Positions 34,178 to 45,476 of a stretch of DNA of 64,000 nucleotides are shown in pieces. This stretch comes from Fragum whitleyi (lineage: Eukaryota > Mollusca > Bivalvia > Cardiida > Cardiidae), in the NCBI GenBank assembly GCA_948146395.1, contig OX411543.1, positions 51,126,517-51,190,516 of the forward strand, in the 5' to 3' direction. The translations under genes and the position numbers were made by a program. Position 1 is the stretch's first letter. Every line of letters starts with the position of its first letter. The notes below the pieces were generated by a model, which saw only the letters and a program-made list of their open reading frames with translations, was not told the DNA's origin and made no database searches.

Positions 34178-34601
34178 TACAATTAAAAATATCGCGAAAT
34201 TGACATTCATCTCGATCAACACCATTCCAAATTATTCGTTCAGCGTTCCATTTATTCATTCCAAACACTCAAACCATTCAAAAACAATCCAAACCCACTG
34301 ATAAAGATAGAATCAACAACGTCATTCAAAATGATAATGCTAGGACAGAATCGCGATTTAACTGACGTTACTCAAATTGCAAGCGTTTTATTGGTTCTTT
34401 GAGAAATTGGAAGTTATTTTTAGAGATTATATACATATTTTATTAAAGGGAGATAATGAATATCGCTTATTTTGTTCATCCTGAACAAAATTTGCGATAT
34501 TGGATTACCTCACATTAAATTCACTCAAAACTCGCTCCACACACTCATTCAATTTCATTACAAATTCATTCACCTTGTCAATTTCACGATGTTGTTAACT
34601 G
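34178..34601 (+). mobile_element. CAGTTAAC-family MITE, copy 9
   Basis: TCGCGAAATTGACATTCATC at the left, the AGGGAGATAATGAATATCGC hairpin with GTTCATCCTGAAC at about 34475, and a right end GATGTTGTTAACTG. Confidence 0.88.
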
Positions 34602-34929
34602 AACGTCCGTCGTCCTTTCCAGTTTACGGATATGTCCGAGTGATGTTCCCCATGACGCTTTCTATACATGTATATAATTAAAGCTTGATTTTACTCGTTT
34701 TCGAAACGTTGTAAAATTAGTGTATCTATGAAAGTGACAAAATGAATGAGCCTGAATTGCTTATTGAATGAAAATGAATGAGTGGGTTGAGGATCTTTGA
34801 ATATATTATAGGAATGTACTGTGCAGGGGAAATAGAAAGTTTTTGAATGCATGTATCCGTGTCAATAGCATAATGTTCGTCATTATTACAGTTAATGTAG
34901 TGGAACCGTAATTGTTCCGCAACATATCG

Positions 34930-34995
34930 GATATGATGATCTTTCACAATGTTGACCGAGGTTTCCTAATGAAAATCAGTAAACACTGTTTAAAA
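34930..34995 (-). repeat. Fragment of the 62-64 kb duplicated block
   Basis: On the minus strand ACTGATTTTCATTAGGAAAC, CTCGGTCAACATTGTGAAAG and ATCAT match the start of the blocks at 62335 and 63415. The only copy of this segment I saw away from the right edge of the window. Confidence 0.7.
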
Positions 34996-35029
34996 CTTTC
35001 ATTACTCCAGAAACGTTTCGGCACTATTG

Positions 35030-35335
35030 TTTGTATTTCCGTTTATTTATCGTCGCTACCGTAGCACATGCCAGTATGAGCGACGCCCCCAGAAGACGGT
35101 TAGTTGTTACGGGGGATAGTGCAAGGATACATGACGAAACTACTGCTGAGATCCGCCATGGTTCTTTAGCGTGCTCGATTTAAAGCACCGTCTCACGGGG
35201 CCTCGGTTTAACGTCTCATCCGAAAGACAATTAGTTTTTATTAGTGTACCAGCCCGGGAATCGAACCCACGCGGTCGAACTACAATGGTTTTGAAGTCCG
35301 GTGCTCTACCAACTGAGCTAATCGGGCTGGTTGGG
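35030..35335 (-). mobile_element. tRNA-derived SINE, type 1 (best copy)
   Basis: On the minus strand the head (35335 to about 35256) reads GCCCGATTAGCTCAGTTGGT then AGAGCACCGGACTTC and GTGGGTTCGATTCCCGGGC. These are clear RNA polymerase III A and B boxes with matching acceptor-like GCCCG and CGGGC ends. The body contains TTCGGATGAGACGTTAAACC and TCTGGGGGCGTCGCTCAT, and the tail is AAATAAACGGAAATAC. The continuing body distinguishes it from a tRNA gene. Confidence 0.85.
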
Positions 35336-35354
35336 GCACTATTAGGGGTCCACC

Positions 35355-35751
35355 ACCTTCAGAACATCGTTTGATTGATACTCACTCCTTAAAACCATTC
35401 TAAATTATTAACCCGACGCTCATTCAATTATTCAAAACACTCACTCAAACCATGCAAAAATCGCTCAAAATCAATCAAAATTTCAAGATTTACGTTCAAA
35501 TCGCTTAAAAGAGAGAGAGATGATTTCACTGACCTATTTACGTTGGCAAGTGTCTGATTGATTAATGTTGGTACAGGAATCTGTTTATGCAAATCTCATG
35601 CATATATTTTAAAGGGGGTAGTATTATAAATAAGCGATAGTGTATTCCCTCTTATGAATTACAATCAAAACTCATTCATCACACTCAACCAGTTTTATTC
35701 CATTTTTCCCTAAATCATTCACTTTGGTAATTTAACGATGTTCTCAACTGT
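35355..35751 (+). mobile_element. CAGTTAAC-family MITE, copy 10 (divergent subtype)
   Basis: AACATCGTTTGATTGATACT at the left, the CACTCAAACCATGCAAAAAT arm, a decayed hairpin (AAATAAGCGATAGTGTATTC) and a right end ACGATGTTCTCAACTGTA. It abuts the SINE head at 35335. Confidence 0.8.
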
Positions 35752-36004
35752 ATAATAGTGGAAGTTGAGACGTCAACCAAATATAATTCATTTCGAAATT
35801 ACGAAAAAAATTCTTTCCTATCGGTTGAAAAAAAAAAGTCGAAAGGCTTTAAATTCAAAATTTCTTATTAGCTGAAATAAAGTACAGTAACATAATATCG
35901 GTACACGGACAAAAACCTTCTTGATCAATAGCGTGAGTTCTATTCTATTTCACCGCTTGCCTATTTTCATGCGTCTTTTTGCATTACCCCATTTTCCATT
36001 AAAC

Positions 36005-36428
36005 ACAGTTAAAAAATCTTGCAATTGACTCTCTTTCCGATCAATACCATTCTTAATCACTCAGTCAGCGCTCCAATCTTTCATTCTAAACATTCCATCA
36101 AATCGATCAAAAACGCTCTAAAATCTTTAGAAAAAAATCGAAAGCGCCCAAGACGCTCAACATCTTATTCAAATCGATCTAATTATTCCACTATTTTATT
36201 TCCTGGTTTGGATTTTAAGTGTCTGACTGTTCCAGGAAGACACACGGGTGGAAAAGTACGTATATCTTATGAAAGGGAAGTAATAGATATAGCTAATTTT
36301 GTTCATCTTGAACAAAATAAGCGATATTGGTTTACCTCCCTTGAATTTCACTCAAAACTCGCTTCACACACTCATTCAGTTTCAACCAAAATCACTCACC
36401 TTGACAATTTCACGATGTTTTTATCTGT
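36005..36428 (+). mobile_element. CAGTTAAC-family MITE, copy 11
   Basis: ACAGTTAAAAAATCTTGCAA at the left, TCAGCGCTCCAATCTTTCAT, the hairpin GATATAGCTAATTTTGTTCA|TCT|inverse at about 36285-36330, and a right end ACGATGTTTTTATCTGTA. The 173-codon frame at 36019-36540 runs through it and is not a gene. Confidence 0.88.
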
Positions 36429-36689
36429 ACTACACTCCGCTGAGATTGAAAAATGTTTTACTCCGCTTTACCAAGGCTTTAAATTTTTCAAAGTTTCGCT
36501 AACGTTTCTGCATCCTGAACACAGGACAATTTATTTATAAACTGCCTGCTACACAATGTGCCCACAAATTTCTTCAAGCAAAGATACCTAGTTTTATTGT
36601 AAAAGCAAAAATACCTAGTTTTATTGTAAGAACGCAGCTTTTGGAATTCAAGCATTTTTCCCTGGTGATATAAAAGTCTTAACAATCAT

Positions 36690-36930
36690 ATCTGCGTGAG
36701 ATTTCCAACAGTTTCAAATGTGCGCAAAGCAAAGACTCTGACCAGCCTTTGCATCCCCACAGTCTGACCAGAGTCTTCACTGTGCATTTAGTGAATAGAT
36801 AAGGTCTCAAAGTATCTGTAGACAATCAGGTAACTTTATATTTACAGTTTTTTTTTTCTGTCTTGGCCTCTCAATGTTTACACGTCACGAACATTTCAAA
36901 TTGTTAGAAATGTCACGCACATTTCATATC
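36690..36930 (-). repeat. Dispersed repeat (CTCTGACCAG type), copy 1
   Basis: CAAAGACTCTGACCAGCCTT, GCATCCCCACAGTCTGACCA, AGTATCTGTAGACAATCAGG and TTTCAAATTGTTAGAAATG match 38345-38575 in reverse orientation. This family recalls a repeat frequent in venerid-type clams (recollection). Confidence 0.75.
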
Positions 36931-36952
36931 ATATATTGCTGAAACACTTTAT

Positions 36953-37371
36953 CACATAGTGTAATTGACACTCATCTCGATCGAAGTTGTTCAAAAACCA
37001 CTCGCTCAGCGCTCCAATCAATCATTCCAAACACTCACCCATATCACTCAAAACGCCACAAAAATGTTCAAAACGCTTCACAATCCTCTTTTAATGATCA
37101 ATATTTGAATCCGATCCATCAAAAACTTGCATTAATTGTTGGCTGGCGTCGGTTTAAAAGCGTCTGATGTGTCCGTGAATCCAAATCAGAAAACAATTTA
37201 GATTTCTTAACAAGGGGGGGTGCAAAAATAATTAGCAATCACTTAATTATAGATTATGTTTTATCTCCCTCGAGACTCATTCAAAACTCGCTCATCACGC
37301 TCATTCAATTTCATTCCAAAAACATTCCAAAAAGCATTCACCTTGCCACATTCGTCAGGCTCGTAACTGTA
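36953..37371 (+). mobile_element. CAGTTAAC-family MITE, copy 12 (divergent subtype)
   Basis: CACATAGTGTAATTGACACT, GCTCAGCGCTCCAATCAATC, a decayed hairpin around a GGGGGGG run, the CGCTCATCACGCTCATTCAA arm and a right end CAGGCTCGTAACTGTAC. It shares the GTTGGCTGGCGTCGG/TTTAAAAGCGTCTG segment with copy 6. Confidence 0.8.
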
Positions 37372-37855
37372 CGATGTAACTCAAGCTTTGGTAAGGAAGG
37401 AGACATCGTGCGCTACGATTACTAAGTACCCGCTGTTGATTCATAAATAGAAGAAGGGTTGTATAGAATAACTTGTTCTTTCCGATTTGTAAAGGAATCG
37501 GTTGCAATGTTCCTATCATCCTACATGCACTATTGATATTAAAAAGATGTCCAACATTTACCTCAATTTGAACGTTTACCTGTGTTTTTAACTGACGAAA
37601 ATTGTTAAATGCGCATTTTGACAGATTTTCCATGTGTGGTCTTTGCCCGGGGCGGATTTACTTCCGGCTAATACAGGAAGTTAATATTTGTATGATTTAC
37701 AGAAAATAAAAAAAAAAAGAAATTAACTTGAAAACAATCAGGAATTTTGGTAATTAAACAGATATATCTGGTAAGATTTATGTAATTTGGTGTTAAATTA
37801 TTCATACCAAGGTAAATTTGTTTTAAAATTTCAGTTCAAATTGAAACAGTTTCTT
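37372..37855. other. Tract without recognised gene
   Basis: A 92-codon minus-strand frame at 37355-37633 overlaps the MITE end and has no domain. Nothing else seen. Confidence 0.5.
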
Positions 37856-37858
37856 TTA

Positions 37859-37868
37859 ATTATTATTA

Positions 37869-37909
<41 letters not shown>

Positions 37910-37979
37910 TTATTTTCATTATTATTTATCTTTTATTTATTTAAATATTTATTTTTTTTTTTTAATTTTTTTTATTTTT

Positions 37980-38010
<31 letters not shown>

Positions 38011-38022
38011 GGGGGGGGGGGG
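37859..38022. repeat. Low-complexity (ATT)n, poly-T and poly-G tract
   Basis: (ATT)n at 37860-37900, then AT-rich sequence, a T run of about 27, and a G run of 12 at about 38011-38022. The overlapping frame is an artefact of the tract. Confidence 0.92.
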
Positions 38023-38344
38023 GTCGGTTTTTATACGGTAAACTTGCACTTTATTTTGCTTTGTGTAAGTACTAAATTTGCTACAAATTTTATTATAATT
38101 ATTTTTGATATCATTTTTATTATCGTTCTCTTTCATTTTATTTTATATATGACTTTTATCACTATACAATATCAGTGTTTTTATTATAGTTACATATTAT
38201 CGTTTTCACAATTATAACATATTTTAGTGTTTACTATTACCATTATCACCAAAGTACATTGTTTATGTTGTAAGTGGTGATTTGTGTATGTGTGTTATTT
38301 TCATTTAATAAACGGAGATTTAGAAATATTTGAGCCTGTTCATG

Positions 38345-38575
38345 ACATTTCCAACAATTTGAAATGTTTTGAAGTGCAAACATTGAGCAACATAGATAGC
38401 CTCATACTGTAAATATAAAATTACCTGATTGTCTACAGATACTTGAGACTTTATCTATCTACTAAGCGCATAGTGGATGAAGCCTCTGAGCAGACTGTGC
38501 GGATGCACAGGCTGGTCAGAATCTTTGCTTTGCGCATGTTTGAAATATTGTTGGAAATCTCGCGCATAGGGTCAT
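38345..38575 (+). repeat. Dispersed repeat (CTCTGACCAG type), copy 2
   Basis: Inverted relative to 36690-36930. ATGACATTTCCAACAATTTG, CCTGATTGTCTACAGATACT and GTGCGGATGCACAGGCTGGT are clear matches. The pair is 1.4 kb apart with the low-complexity tract between. Confidence 0.75.
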
Positions 38576-38824
38576 TTAATAAACTCATTTAACTCATGCA
38601 CAAATATCTTTAAGCGTATTATATATTTATAGTGTTTATATTGATGTTTCTGTGACATTTAACTCTGCATAAAAGCCTTTCTTCAATTTATGACGTTATT
38701 ATGCAAATGATATTATGTAATATATACAGAATGTGTCTTTCACTGATTATAGAATTCCGACCATTTATCACAATCAATGACATGATAGAGAATATCGATT
38801 TCGTTTCTATTAAACGGTATACAG

Positions 38825-39663
38825 ATAGTAATATCATCTCATTCAAAACCATTCTAAATAGCTCAATAATCATTCATCTATCAACTCATCCAAACCATTC
38901 AAAAATGCTCCAAAATGACATAAAGATATAATCAATAACTACATACAAAAAAGTAGAAAAGGGAAAAAATATAGCGATTTCACCTACATAATCAAAACTC
39001 AAAATTAAAACTTACTCCTATCAGGATCATTCTAAATCACTCACTCACTAAAATCACTTAAACAACGTCCCAAAACTGTATATAACCATTCGAAAACGTT
39101 CAAAAAAAACAAATAATTGCATGGTTTAAATTGTTGGTGTTGAATTTTAAGCGTCTTGTGTTTCGCGAAGACACAAATGCGAAGAATTTATTAAAAGCAG
39201 GGTAAAAATTTAATTGGACAATATTATAGGTTAATTTTACCTGCTTTGAAAGCCGTTTATATACAATACGTATTTAGTGTTTTGTATGAGAAAAAATATC
39301 TAACGAGGTTGGGAGAATTGATCATTGTCGAGGCTCTGTCGAGACAATTATCAATTCCCACAACCAAGTTAGGTATTTTTTCATACAATACATTAAATAA
39401 GTATTATATTTATCTTATAACCTCTATTTGCCTTGTTTTTGTAGATGTTTCCAACAGAAATGGAAGTTTCTAAAAATAACCGCATTATATATTTGTTCTT
39501 AAAATAACTATATGATATCATAAAACATATCATACGGGATGTTATCACACGGATACTTGTATAGTTAGAAGATCAAAAAACTCGCCCATCATTCTCATTC
39601 AATTTCATTCCAATATCATTCCATTATGATTCATATTGTCAATTTCACGACGTTCCTAACTGT
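38825..39663 (+). mobile_element. CAGTTAAC-family MITE, copy 13 (composite, with extra hairpin)
   Basis: Family arm segments (CATTCAAAACCATTCTAAAT) recur at 38838 and 39015, so the left arm looks partly duplicated. The right arm is at 39585-39663 (CTCGCCCATCATTCTCATTC ... ACGACGTTCCTAACTGTTA). Where the usual central hairpin would be, a different 113-bp hairpin lies at 39279-39391. Confidence 0.65.
39279..39391. repeat. 113-bp hairpin
   Basis: TGTATGAGAAAAAATATCTA ... GGTTGGGAGAATTGATCATT pairs with the inverse AATTATCAATTCCCACAACC ... TATTTTTTCATACAA around GAGGCTCTGTCGAGAC. Confidence 0.8.
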
Positions 39664-39832
39664 TATGGCTTTTGGATCCCGCTCGGAACATCACTCGACC
39701 ATTTCCATAAACTGCAACAGACCTCGGATGTATGTAAGAAGGATGGGTATGTAGCAAGATCGTGCATTTCGTAAGGGCAGAAACAGTGTAAGAAAAATTA
39801 GAACTGTAGATTTATATCTTTTACAGTATATA

Positions 39833-39898
39833 ACGGCTGAAAAATCTTAATTTTTGAGAATGACGAATCATTCTCAAAAATTAAGATTTTTCAGCCGT
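39833..39898. repeat. Perfect 31-bp-arm hairpin
   Basis: 39833-39863 is the exact reverse complement of 39868-39898 with a 4-nt loop (CGAA). The arms start ACGGCTGAAAAATCTTAATT. Imperfect pairing may extend outward (TAGATTTATATCTT against AAGATATTTATA). Confidence 0.9.
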
Positions 39899-40262
39899 CA
39901 TTTAAGAATCTAAAGATATTTATATAAGGATACGATGGTTTCAAGTCAGTGACTTAAACGAGTTGGCGACGTCGAATGTTTTCACTCACAGTTTCGAGGG
40001 CTAACGCCATTTTAACTGACGCCATCGAGTTTTCCCGAGGTTTTCCCGTTCTTTTTAAAAATAGTCCGTCTACGTACATCCGAGGTTGATCGTGAGATTT
40101 GCCGAGTGGTGTTCCGAATGTTTAGGATCCCAGGCTTTGGAAGATGGGAATGCCCTTTCATTGTAGGTGACTTGTCTAAAAAATCTTATCTTACTTTTTG
40201 TATTCATCTACGTTTCTATCTCAGAAATGACGTTACCTTACCTGGTTCACCACATGTTATTA

Positions 40263-40656
40263 TCATCGTGAAATTGACATTCGTTTCAATCTAAATCATG
40301 CTTAATCGATCACTCAGTGGTCCATTCACTCATTAAAAACACTTTCTCAAACAATTCAAAAACGCTTCAATATCACTTAAAATATAACAACTACATTCAA
40401 ATTAAAAATAAAAATAAAAATAAATCACGTGATGAAATTGTAAGTGTCTGATTAGTTTTTGAAGTAATATGAGGCTATTTTAGAACTTGTATGCAATTTC
40501 TTTCAGAGGAAGTAATAGATATCGCGTGTTCATACTGAAAAAATAAGCTATATTGGATTACCTCCCTTTAATTTCACTTAAAACTCACTCATCGCAATAA
40601 TTTAATTTCATTCCGAAATATTTCACTTTGTATATTTTACGATGCTATTTAATGTA
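40263..40656 (+). mobile_element. CAGTTAAC-family MITE, copy 14
   Basis: TATTATCATCGTGAAATTGA at the left, CACTCAGTGGTCCATTCACT, a decayed hairpin (AGATATCGCGTGTTCATACT), CACTCATCGC and a right end ACGATGCTATTTAATGTAA. Confidence 0.82.
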
Positions 40657-40849
40657 ACCAAATGTTTATATTCGATAAAAAGCCACCTAACAAGAAAGTA
40701 TAATTAGGTGACAAAAAATGTATACGCACGGCTTGTTTTTTTTATGAGCTTAGTAACGAGTTCGACTGTAAAAAGTTTAATATCGAATTACCCATATTGT
40801 TTACATTATTCTAGTTTTGAAATTCCCGTCAGATCTATTCTTATACTCA

Positions 40850-40925
40850 AAACAGTAATAATAATAAAAATAATAATAATTATATCAATAAAAAAAATAA
40901 TAATAATAATATAATAATTATTAAT
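40850..40925. repeat. (AAT)n-rich microsatellite
   Basis: Interrupted AAT/ATA runs, weakly ordered. Confidence 0.75.
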
Positions 40926-41071
40926 TTTCTTTCTTTCTAGTGTCTTTGCCATATCACTTTTTCTTTGTAAATGGTCAAAGGCAACATATATTGCTGATTT
41001 CCATTAAAATGTATGTATGTATAATAATAATGATTTAAGGGAAGAATACCAATTATTTAGGTGATAATTTT

Positions 41072-41362
41072 AAGGTAATTGCGGACAGATAAAATTGTCG
41101 AATTTTCGACTTTCTTAAAATCTAACAATAATTACTGAGTTTCATCTTTGAAGTGAGGGCATTAGCTTACACATTTTACATCGTGACGTCATAAAGGGAC
41201 CGACCCCTTTTCGACCCGGAAGAAATCAGTACTTGCAAATATTTTCTGAGTCGATCGGCGGATTTTTACGGAAAAAACTTTCATTTAGAAAGTCCGAGAA
41301 CGCGTGAGCTAGCCTTTTAATTTCTATGCACATTCCAACAAAAAATAGGTTAGAAATCGACC

Positions 41363-41393
<31 letters not shown>

Positions 41394-41690
41394 TTTGAAA
41401 ACAAATTTCGTTACTCGTCATTCCATCTACAAATAGTTTGATTTAAGGTAACTGCGGACACAAAGAGGATCATTTTAGGTCAAAATTTTAAATAGTATGC
41501 ATATCTTGCCTAATTCGTTAAAATTGAACTTTGAAATATCCGCTTTCATATGTCGGCCATAAAAAGGGATTTTATAACGTAGAAATGACGTCATCAAGGG
41601 GCCGACTCCTTTTTAAGGGACAAGATTCAAGAATTTTCCATTTACTCCGGAAATGATTAACCAATTTTTATTCAGAAAACATCATTTGCT
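41072..41690 (+). repeat. Two-unit tandem duplication, period about 373 bp
   Basis: TTAAGGTAATTGCGGACA at about 41072 recurs as TTAAGGTAACTGCGGACA at about 41445. TGACGTCATAAAGGGACCGA recurs as TGACGTCATCAAGGGGCCGA, each followed by CCTTTT. Unit 1 ends with a long T run (about 41365-41396). Confidence 0.75.
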
Positions 41691-41699
41691 TCTTAACAA

Positions 41700-42845
41700 G
41701 ACGTCAGATGTTGTGCTTTGAATCATATGAAAATATAACTGAAAGACATACAATAAGGTGTAACGTATATTATGTAAATTTATGCCTTCTGCGTTGCTGA
41801 TTTCGAGTACAGTCACTGAAAATATTAACTTTTTCTTGAAAATTTCTCCGGTGACCTATGCTGAAAATTAGATATGTTGCTGCCAAGCCATTCCACTGAA
41901 GATTTTTTAAATAAAAAACATGTGTCTTCGGGTTAGATTTTTTGCAAAATTCGATTTCGCGAACATATCGAAAATCAACGGATACTTCAACGTCGCGTCA
42001 AATGTTCAAAAAAAGTTGTCTTTTTAAACGGGTGTAGAAATAATTGATTTTTTTTGTTTTTACAATAAATCTTTATTTCAGATATTAAAGGTGCGTTATT
42101 GCATGAAGATTTGAGTCAAATAAGCACAGTAACGTAGGTTTTGGTGCGACGTCGACTTCGACCAAAAATGATGCAAAAACTTCACAAAATAGAAATTTAT
42201 GAAAAAAATAACCCGAAGACATATCATATTTATTTTGATATCATGTAATTATCATTATTAAACTGATAATTTTACGGGAATAACCGGTGATAAGTAATTT
42301 TTCTGGCGCAAAATCAATTGAGAACCACCGCGATTCTACGGAATAAACAAGGAATAATAAGGGCGCTGGTAGGAAAGCCCGTCGTTTTGTAAATGGGTTT
42401 ATGATACGACCTACGTCGCGGGGGTGAAATGACACCTTTGAATATTTTTGATATTACAGTGAATAACTATGGAAATGAGCTCAGAGCGAAAAGGAAGGAT
42501 ACTTTGTAACAACGAAATTGACGTCATAAAGTATATATTGTGACGTCAGTTTTAAACGGCGTTATAAGCTTCGCGGAAAATTGAAATGTTGAATATGAAA
42601 ATTTTTTACATTATCTTCGCAAATATTTGAGTCATATTATATATTGAATATAAAATCTGTGTTCATAAAATACGGAATTTATTAATCTCGTCATCTGAAA
42701 CAGATAAACTCGGCGCAACCTCGTTTTTTCTGTATATATGACTCGTTTAATGGATTTGGTATTCCTTGACCGCTCATTCGATATCCTCTATTTACACGAC
42801 GTCAAAAGCATCAACCTTCCCACTAAAAATGACGTTTACGTTCAT
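41700..42845. other. Tract without recognised gene
   Basis: No coding signal beyond short frames (42241-42435 and 42738-43016) without domains. It contains two more TGACGTCA-like sites (42522, 42541). Confidence 0.5.
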
Positions 42846-42846
42846 A

Positions 42847-42992
42847 TAGGGTCAATTCACCTCTTTGAGGGCGTTAGCATTTGCAGAGTCCCGTTAAAAT
42901 GGTTTTACGCCCTACTGCGAGCCACAAAGGCATTTAAGTATCTGGAAGGTCTCTGCAAATCTACCCCCACACCCTCGCAAAAAGTGAATTAT
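42847..42992. repeat. Decayed copy of the AATTCACG palindrome
   Basis: GTCAATTCACCTCTTTGAGG, GCGTTAGCATTTGCAGAG, then GGTCTCTGCAAAT and AAAAAGTGAATTATTGC. It matches the palindromes at 11887 and 27869 and may mark a decayed relative of the CAC-ended element; GGGCGTTAACGGCACCTGAA at about 43713 supports this. Confidence 0.7.
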
Positions 42993-43356
42993 TGCTACAT
43001 TTGCGTAAAAGAATAGATTGCAGCATTAATCCAGATACTAAAGGCAAAATTTTACATAGAAATGCTTTAAAACTTGATACATTACTACTACTTATTATAA
43101 AGTTCTTATCATTTTTACAATCTCTTTCTAACAGAAAACTATGCTTAATTACGCAACTGAGCACAATACATTTACTTGATATTGCTTGACTTTAGTAGCT
43201 AACCCACACTATACTTAATGTTTTATAATTGTTTACAGCAGATGTATTTTTGGCTAGAGGCATGTTACTTTGAAAAAACTATTGTCTATTGTCTAAATAT
43301 TTTGGAGAAATTGTGATATGCATGTCACAGTCACATTTGTTTACATCGCCATTGCA

Positions 43357-43588
43357 TGGTTAACTAGTAACGCCACATTGCATTGTAAACTAGTAACGCC
43401 ACATTGCATTGTAAACTATTAACGCCACATTGCATGGTAAACTAGTAACGTCAAATTGCATGGTAAACTAGTAACGCAACATTGCATGGTAAACTAGTAA
43501 CGCCACATTGCATGATAAACTAGTAACGCCACCACATTGCATGATAAACTAGTAACGCCACATTGCATGATAAACAAGTAACGCCACA
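43357..43588 (+). repeat. 26-bp minisatellite, about 8.5 units
   Basis: Unit ACTAGTAACGCCACATTGCA plus TGGTAA, repeated with few substitutions and one 3-bp insertion (GCCACCACATTG near 43530). Confidence 0.93.
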
Positions 43589-43594
43589 AAACTT

Positions 43595-43640
43595 TTGCAA
43601 GTTCTTTTTTTCGTTCGGCTGTTTCTCTGGAGAAAACATC
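43595..43640 (+). pseudogene. Displaced fragment of LINE coding sequence
   Basis: TTTTGCAAGTTCTTTTTTTC then GTTCGGCTGTTTCTCTG is nearly identical to 44032-44070 within the LINE fragment downstream. A short duplicate, separated from it by about 430 bp. Confidence 0.7.
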
Positions 43641-43824
43641 AGTATCCTTTAAAGTTTATTTGAGTGTATCGACCTGAGCTGAGGATATTAAAGTAAAAGA
43701 ACAAAAAAGCCGGGCGTTAACGGCACCTGAAATTACTGATTAATCCATGGTTTGTTTGTTTTTTTCCCCCAATTGAGGGCTTCAATTCACGTTATTCTGG
43801 ACAGAACGCTTTAACGCCAGATCT

Positions 43825-44490
43825 GCATCTTTAAATAATCTATACAGGGAAATTGGTTGGCTAAGGCTTCACGAAAGGCGCGAATACCAAAAACTTGTAT
43901 TTATTTACAAAATTGTTAATGTTCTAGCGCCTGATTACATAAGCGTCTTATTTCTTCAAACAGTCAATGATAGGACCGCTTATAATTTAAGAAATTCACA
44001 CGATGTCGACAAAATCAATTGTCGAACCGAGCTTTTTGCAAGTTCTTTCTTTCGTTCGGCTGTTTCTCTGTGGGACGAATTACCTGAAGAAATCAAAACT
44101 ATCAAGTAATTATCATCTTTCAAATCTAGAATTCTAAATCGCTACTCAACTCCGATCGTACCGAAATATTATCTAGTAGAAATTAGAACACTTTCGGTTT
44201 AACACACGAGACTGCACAACAAATGTAGTAATTTGAATTTCAATTTATATTCCAACCATATTTCTTCTTCATCTACTTGCAATTGTGGATCCTTTATTCA
44301 AGATGCCGAGCATTATCTTTTCCAATGTATTTACTGGACCATGAATCAAAATGTTTCGAGATCTACGTCGTTATCACCCGCTTTCTTTAAATCTTCTTCT
44401 ATTCGGATCAGAAAACCTCAATTATGAAAACAACGCGTTCGTATTTAAATTCGTTCAAAGTTTCATTAAGGAAACAAAACGGTTCGATCA
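43825..44490 (+). pseudogene. Non-LTR retrotransposon, C-terminal fragment
   Basis: Frame from 43829 reads LYREIGWLRLHERREYQKLV, FIYKIVNVLAPDYISVLF, then YNLRNSHDVD and LFASSFFRSAVSLWDELPEE. It stops at 44107, and later frames continue LYSNHISSSSTCNCGSFIQD-AEHYLFQC and LNLLLFGSENLNYEN up to VQSFIKETKRF. The LYxELGWLxLxERR, YNLR and C-x-CG...H-x-x-x-x-C motifs are typical of the C-terminal tail of animal LINE proteins. Internal stop and frameshift (about 44360) make it a pseudogene. It is cut off by the element at 44493. Confidence 0.82.
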
Positions 44491-44492
44491 TT

Positions 44493-44948
<456 letters not shown>

Positions 44949-45476
44949 GATCATTAAAGGTTGTTGCACCAAAAGTAAATGTTCGTGTTGCTCTGCTCAT
45001 TTACCGGTTGACACCATACAGGCTCTGTACAGTTAAATGCCTTTCTTTCTTCAATTTTCCATACATTTAACAGATTTGGAAATCCTTTTCATGTGCTGTT
45101 TGACTCGCCAAAATTACAAGTATTTTTTTCTTCTATCGAAATTGCTATCGTATGAATCTCTTTTCTATAACTGGAACAAAGACGTCTTCTACATTATGCC
45201 GTCAATTAATATACTTGTATTAAAGACCTTATTAGTATGAAGACTAAAGAGTACGCAGGTAGAATGTAGGGAATGGCCGAATCTTAGCTGGAAAATCTTG
45301 TGGCCAGACCATTTTGCTCAAAATTATATTTGTAGAACAGTGATCATGTAAATGGATGTAATAATGATAGCAATAAAATATGTTAAAATGTTAAAACTTT
45401 AACGCTTTAACGCTCTCGTGCTTCTTACTCGGAAAATCTTTAATGTCTCCAGTCGTCCATGGAGATCATTTTGGTA

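Noticed and set aside
35256..35335. tRNA gene with clear A and B boxes
   Set aside because: The SINE body follows directly and related decayed copies occur at 4430, 8748 and 14356; the anticodon stem is not convincing.
36019..36540. 173-codon open frame on the plus strand
   Set aside because: It runs through a MITE copy whose sequence is repeated many times in the window with other copies lacking the frame; low-complexity composition and no domain.
37787..38041. Isoleucine/phenylalanine-rich frame
   Set aside because: Product of (ATT)n and poly-T.
39833..39898. microRNA precursor
   Set aside because: Arms are perfectly paired with a 4-nt loop, unlike typical animal precursors; a palindromic element is more likely.
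43357..43588. CRISPR-like array
   Set aside because: The 26-bp units are head-to-tail with no unique spacers, and the genome is eukaryotic.
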